Assembly: GCF_009649815.1 (NCBI RefSeq)
Contig: NZ_WJIC01000001.1
Location: 372,001-436,000, forward strand
DNA length: 64,000 nt
DNA from: Nocardia sp. SYP-A9097
GTDB lineage: Bacteria; Actinomycetota; Actinomycetes; Mycobacteriales; Mycobacteriaceae
Direction of reading: 5' to 3'
The position numbers and the translations under genes are program-made. The notes below the pieces were generated by a model. It had not been told where the DNA came from. It was given only the letters and a program-made list of their open reading frames with translations, and ran no database searches. This document shows, piece after piece, positions 61,171 through 64,000 of the stretch (positions within the stretch are counted from its first letter, which is position 1; the number at the start of each line of letters is the position of its first letter).

Positions 61171-61812
61171 ATGGGGTTGTTCACCAAGCGCAAGAAGAAG
61201 GTCAGCCGGCGGGCCGAGGCCAAGGCGTTGAAGCACAAGGCCGCTATGGAGGCCAAGCTCGGGGCTCGTAATGAGCGGAAGAAGCATCGGGGTGAGGCGC
61301 GGACGCAGAAGAAGGTTGCGAAGGCGGAGATCTCCAAGCTGCAGGCCGAGGAGAAGGTCGCGCTGAAGCTGGCCGCCAAGGCCGAGCGGGATGCGTTCAG
61401 TGTCGCGTCGGTGCGCAAGTACCTCGGTGTGGCGCGGATTCTGGTGCCGGTGCTGGCGCCGCTCGCCTATCGGGGCGCGACCATGGTGCGTGGACAGTTG
61501 GATACGCGACGCGCGCAGCAGCTCGGAATCGGCGTGAATCAGCTCGGCGAATTCGCCGGGCCCGGTGCGAAATTGCAGGCGCGACAGGCGAATGTGGAGA
61601 CCACCCTCGCCGAACTGGAGCGCAAGAATCCCAAGGACGGGGATACCGCGAAGTTCGCGGCCGCCACTCGCGACCGGCTGGAATCGCTGTCCGCCGCCAT
61701 TCGGACCGCCGCGCAGATGCCGGTGCAGCGCCGGCGTGCCGTGCACGCCTCCATCTCCAACGAGCTCTCCGGTATCGAAGCCGATGTGCTCGCCCGCCTC
61801 GGCGTGAACTGA
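61171..61812 (+). CDS. DUF6474 family protein
   Basis: A 213-aa protein. The first 70 residues are a highly basic coiled coil (KRKKKVSRRAEAKALKHKAA, EISKLQAEEKVALKLAAKAE); a short hydrophobic patch (YLGVARILVPVLAPLAYRGA) suggests membrane association; the C-terminal half is helical (ANVETTLAELERKNPKDGDT). It matches actinobacterial DUF6474, of unknown function. ATG 61171 follows GGAGGCCATCT. Confidence 0.82.
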   Translation: MGLFTKRKKKVSRRAEAKALKHKAAMEAKLGARNERKKHRGEARTQKKVAKAEISKLQAEEKVALKLAAKAERDAFSVASVRKYLGVARILVPVLAPLAYRGATMVRGQLDTRRAQQLGIGVNQLGEFAGPGAKLQARQANVETTLAELERKNPKDGDTAKFAAATRDRLESLSAAIRTAAQMPVQRRRAVHASISNELSGIEADVLARLGVN

Positions 61813-61821
61813 GCAGCATCC

Positions 61822-62379
61822 ATGCGAGGCCGCACACCAGCCGAGAACCGGGGCTTACGCTCCGGCAGCGGCTTGATGTGTGGCCACCCGCTCCGCGGCA
61901 CTCTCGCGGCCATCGCCATGACGGTGCTCGCTGTCGCGGCACATGGGGTCGCGGGTGGTGGGTATCCGGATTCGGCGGGGCTGACCCTGCTGTTGGTCGC
62001 CGCGGCGGCGATCGGAGCGGTAGCCGCGGTGGTGCGCTCCCCCATCGCGCTGCCCGCGCTCATGGCGCTGGGCCAGCCGGTGTGCCATATGGCGTTGAGC
62101 GGGCTAGCGCACCCCGGGCATGCCTCGGGGGCAATGGATTTCGTGAACGATGGGGTGATGGCGGCGGCGCATGCCACAGCGGCCGTATTGTTCGCGGTAC
62201 TGATTCTGGTGGCCGAGCGGCTGTATGCGCTTGTGTCACAGGCGGTTCGGACAGCGCTCACCCGACCTGCGGCTTTGCTGGTTCCACGTGGAACCGGACG
62301 TTGGGCCGCGGGCAGCGTCATGCGGGGGCGACTGGCGCCGGGGGCCAATGGATCTCGCGCACCACCGGTTGCGGTGTGA
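61822..62379 (+). CDS. Multi-pass membrane protein before the copper genes
   Basis: A 185-aa protein with four membrane helices (about 27-45, 51-70, 74-95, 110-135) and histidines placed near helix ends (CHMALSGLAHPGHASG, DGVMAAAHATA), a pattern seen in putative metal-handling membrane proteins. Start ATG 61822 is 10 bases after the DUF6474 stop; ATG 61875 (LMCGHPL) is an alternative. It is followed by the YcnI/CopC genes, so a copper link is plausible but unproven. Confidence 0.65.
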   Translation: MRGRTPAENRGLRSGSGLMCGHPLRGTLAAIAMTVLAVAAHGVAGGGYPDSAGLTLLLVAAAAIGAVAAVVRSPIALPALMALGQPVCHMALSGLAHPGHASGAMDFVNDGVMAAAHATAAVLFAVLILVAERLYALVSQAVRTALTRPAALLVPRGTGRWAAGSVMRGRLAPGANGSRAPPVAV

Positions 62380-62423
62380 GTCGCGTCCATTCGTAACCCT
62401 TTGCCAGAAAAGGCTGTTCACTC

Positions 62424-63080
62424 ATGCATATCTCTCCTTCGCGCGCGTTCGGCGCGGCCGTGGCGGCCGCCACCCTGACGCTGTTGGGCGCGGGCGTCGC
62501 GTCCGCGCATGTCTCCGTCGACGCGCCGGGTGCGTCGCAGGGCGGGTACGCGGTCGCCACCTTCAAGGTGCCGACCGAATCCGATACCGCTTCCACCACC
62601 AAAGTCAGTGTGGCGCTGCCGAATTTGAAGAGCGCCCGTACCGAGCCCATGCCGGGCTGGGCGTCGAAGGTCGACAAGAACGACAAGGGTGAGGCCGTCG
62701 CCGTCACCTGGACCGCCGATCCGGGCAACCCGGGTGTGGCGCCGGGGCAGTTCCAGCGTTTCGCGCTCTCGGTCGCCCTGCCCAAGCAGGAGAAGGTCTC
62801 CTTCCCCGCCACCCAGACCTACAGCGACGGCAAGGTCGTGGTCTGGGATCAGAAGGACAATCCGGACGGCAGCGAGCCGGAGCATCCCGCCCCGACCCTG
62901 ACCCTGGCGGCCGGCGGCGGCGATGACGACCACGCCGCGACCACCACCGACGCCAAGGAAGCCGCGGATTCGAAGGACACCGACAACACCGCCCGCTGGC
63001 TGGGCGGTATCGGCCTGGTGCTCGGCGCACTCGGCGCGGCCCTGGGCATCGGCAGCGTCATCAAGGGCCGCAAGTCATGA
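62424..63080 (+). CDS. YcnI-like (DUF1775) copper-binding exported protein
   Basis: A 218-aa protein: signal peptide (FGAAVAAATLTLLGAGVASA), then mature AHVSVDAPGASQGGYAVAT with the histidine at the new N-terminus, which binds copper in YcnI proteins. A DUF1775 beta-sandwich runs to about residue 155, then an acidic His/Asp linker (GGGDDDHAATTTDAKEAADS) and a C-terminal membrane helix with a basic end (KGRKS). It overlaps copC by four bases (ATGA). Confidence 0.9.
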   Translation: MHISPSRAFGAAVAAATLTLLGAGVASAHVSVDAPGASQGGYAVATFKVPTESDTASTTKVSVALPNLKSARTEPMPGWASKVDKNDKGEAVAVTWTADPGNPGVAPGQFQRFALSVALPKQEKVSFPATQTYSDGKVVVWDQKDNPDGSEPEHPAPTLTLAAGGGDDDHAATTTDAKEAADSKDTDNTARWLGGIGLVLGALGAALGIGSVIKGRKS

Positions 63081-63613
63081 GCCGCAAGCTTTTCGCCGGT
63101 GCCCTGACCGGCCTGCTGATCACCGGATTCGCCCTGCTGGGCGGCGGTGTGGCGAATGCGCATTCGGCGGCCATCGGCTCCAGCCCGGAGAACGGCGCGC
63201 AGATCGACCTCTCCCCCGCGCGGGCAAGCGTCACCTTCAATGAGGAGCTGCAGGCGAGTTATCCGTCCATGACGGTCACCGGCCCGGACGGCAATCTGTG
63301 GTCCAAGGGGCAGCCGAAGGTGGAGGGCGCGACCGTCAGCGTCGAGGTCGGCGAGCTCGGTCCGACCGGCGAGTACAAGATCGCGTACCGGGTCACCTCC
63401 GCCGACGGGCATCCGGTCAGCGGTACCCGCACCTTCACACTCACCAAGGCGGGCAATGGAACTCCCGGCCCGAAGGCCGACTCCTCGGCCAAGTCGGGTG
63501 GCTCCGGTGGCGGCGGTGTCCCACTGTGGGTGTTCATCGCGGGCGCGGTGGTGCTGTTCGGCGGCGGTCTGGCCTTCGCACTGCTGGGCGGGCGGGGCAA
63601 GCAGCGTAGGTGA
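63077..63613 (+). CDS. copC: CopC-domain copper-binding protein
   Basis: A 178-aa exported protein. The signal peptide ends in GGGVANA, giving mature HSAAIGSSPENGAQI with an N-terminal His, the Cu(II) ligand of CopC. The CopC domain ends near residue 125 with YRVTSADGHPVSGTRTFTL (Asp and His ligands). A Gly/Ser linker and C-terminal membrane helix (LWVFIAGAVVLFGGGLAFAL) anchor it to the membrane, as usual in actinobacteria. Its stop overlaps the next start (GTGA). Confidence 0.92.
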   Translation: MSRKLFAGALTGLLITGFALLGGGVANAHSAAIGSSPENGAQIDLSPARASVTFNEELQASYPSMTVTGPDGNLWSKGQPKVEGATVSVEVGELGPTGEYKIAYRVTSADGHPVSGTRTFTLTKAGNGTPGPKADSSAKSGGSGGGGVPLWVFIAGAVVLFGGGLAFALLGGRGKQRR

Positions 63614-64000
63614 ACCGGTCCGACCGCACCGATCGTCGCAGTGAGCGCGGGACGACCGGCGGCAGCAGCTCACTGAAATGGCTACTGCTACTGGTCGTTC
63701 CGCTCGGACTCTGCGGTGCGGCACTGGCCTGGGCGCTCGCCGCCAGCGATCCCGTGCAGTCCGAGACGGCCGTGCGGGTGCTCGCGGATCTGGCGGGCGC
63801 GACCGTGCTCGGATCGGCCGCGCTGCCAAGGCTTTCCGAACGACTCGCGCCCCCGTGGCGGGTGCTCACCATCGTCGCCGGAGTCTGGGCGGTGATGGAA
63901 TTCGGCATGCTGGCGCTGGAAGCCTCCGAAGTGCAGGGCATTCCGCTCGCCGAGCTGTCGGCGGGACAATTCGGCGACTACCTCACCGCGGTCAGCGGCG
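63610..64000 (+). CDS. CopD-type copper membrane protein, N-terminal part
   Basis: Partial: 130 codons from GTG 63610 to the right edge, open throughout. A polar Arg/Ser-rich start is followed by membrane helices (LKWLLLLVVPLGLCGAALAW, ADLAGATVLGSAALP, RVLTIVAGVWAVMEFGMLAL), the pattern of CopD or CopD-CtaG fusion proteins that import or transfer copper, often toward cytochrome oxidase. Coupled to copC by a GTGA overlap. Confidence 0.8.
   Translation, partial: MNRSDRTDRRSERGTTGGSSSLKWLLLLVVPLGLCGAALAWALAASDPVQSETAVRVLADLAGATVLGSAALPRLSERLAPPWRVLTIVAGVWAVMEFGMLALEASEVQGIPLAELSAGQFGDYLTAVSG

Noticed and set aside
60850..61746. A long minus-strand frame across the 55-bp repeats and the DUF6474 gene
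   Set aside because: It opposes a well-supported plus-strand gene and reads through tandem repeats whose period is not a multiple of three.

Overview
The window is high-G+C actinobacterial DNA, most likely from Nocardia or a close mycolic-acid-containing relative. Supporting signs are PE, PPE and EspG genes, a lysin-B-like esterase, LGFP-repeat cell-wall amidase, frequent GTG starts, TGATG/ATGA-coupled genes, and a gene order that follows the Mycobacterium tuberculosis block Rv3811-Rv3846 as I remember it (PGRP amidase, HAD phosphatase, PlsC, Rieske protein, serS, septum-formation protein, zinc peptidase, phosphoglycerate mutase, pheA, DUF2470 protein, LCP protein, bfrB, glpQ1, DUF4328 protein, sodA).

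Region 1 (1-10.5 kb) is an accessory, prophage-like segment read mainly on the minus strand. It holds a siphophage tail terminator and the start of a major tail protein at the left edge, a polymorphic toxin with a C-terminal Ntox15-type (HxxD) nuclease domain and its GAD-like/DUF1851 immunity protein, a small lysis-type cassette (29-aa peptide, holin-like protein, coiled-coil membrane protein), an XRE/DUF397 pair, and a small regulator/lysin-B-like/unknown operon preceded by three phased palindromic operators. No head or terminase gene is visible upstream of the tail genes.

Region 2 (10.6-24.1 kb) holds a divergent SpoIID-domain protein and PGRP/LGFP amidase, a Cof-type HAD phosphatase, and a complete Opp/Dpp-type ABC importer (two permeases, one fused double ATPase, two tandem substrate-binding lipoproteins), then an acyltransferase. 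Region 3 (24.3-33.2 kb) has a fused metallo-beta-lactamase/Rieske protein followed by accessory genes that interrupt the synteny: BP74-like, MauE-thioredoxin, YdcZ-type exporter, VapBC, SUFU-like, MFS and a GGDEF(degenerate)-EAL protein.

Region 4 (33.3-51.7 kb) is the conserved backbone from serS to sodA, interrupted by a GMC oxidoreductase and by a standalone PE-PPE-EspG operon. Iron control is visible as a good IdeR box before the DUF2470 gene and a weaker one before bfrB. Region 5 (51.7-64 kb) has a manganese (yybP-ykoY) riboswitch before a TMEM165/GDT1-family Mn exporter, SDR/TetR genes, cold-shock protein, htpG, a TM0106-family nuclease, and the start of a copper-related YcnI-CopC-CopD operon running off the right edge.

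The window also contains dispersed structured repeats: a 97-bp stem-loop in two copies, a REP-like 31-33-bp palindrome in three copies, and GGGGGC-type hairpin clusters including a 55-bp tandem repeat. No tRNA, rRNA, CRISPR array, transposase or integrase was seen.
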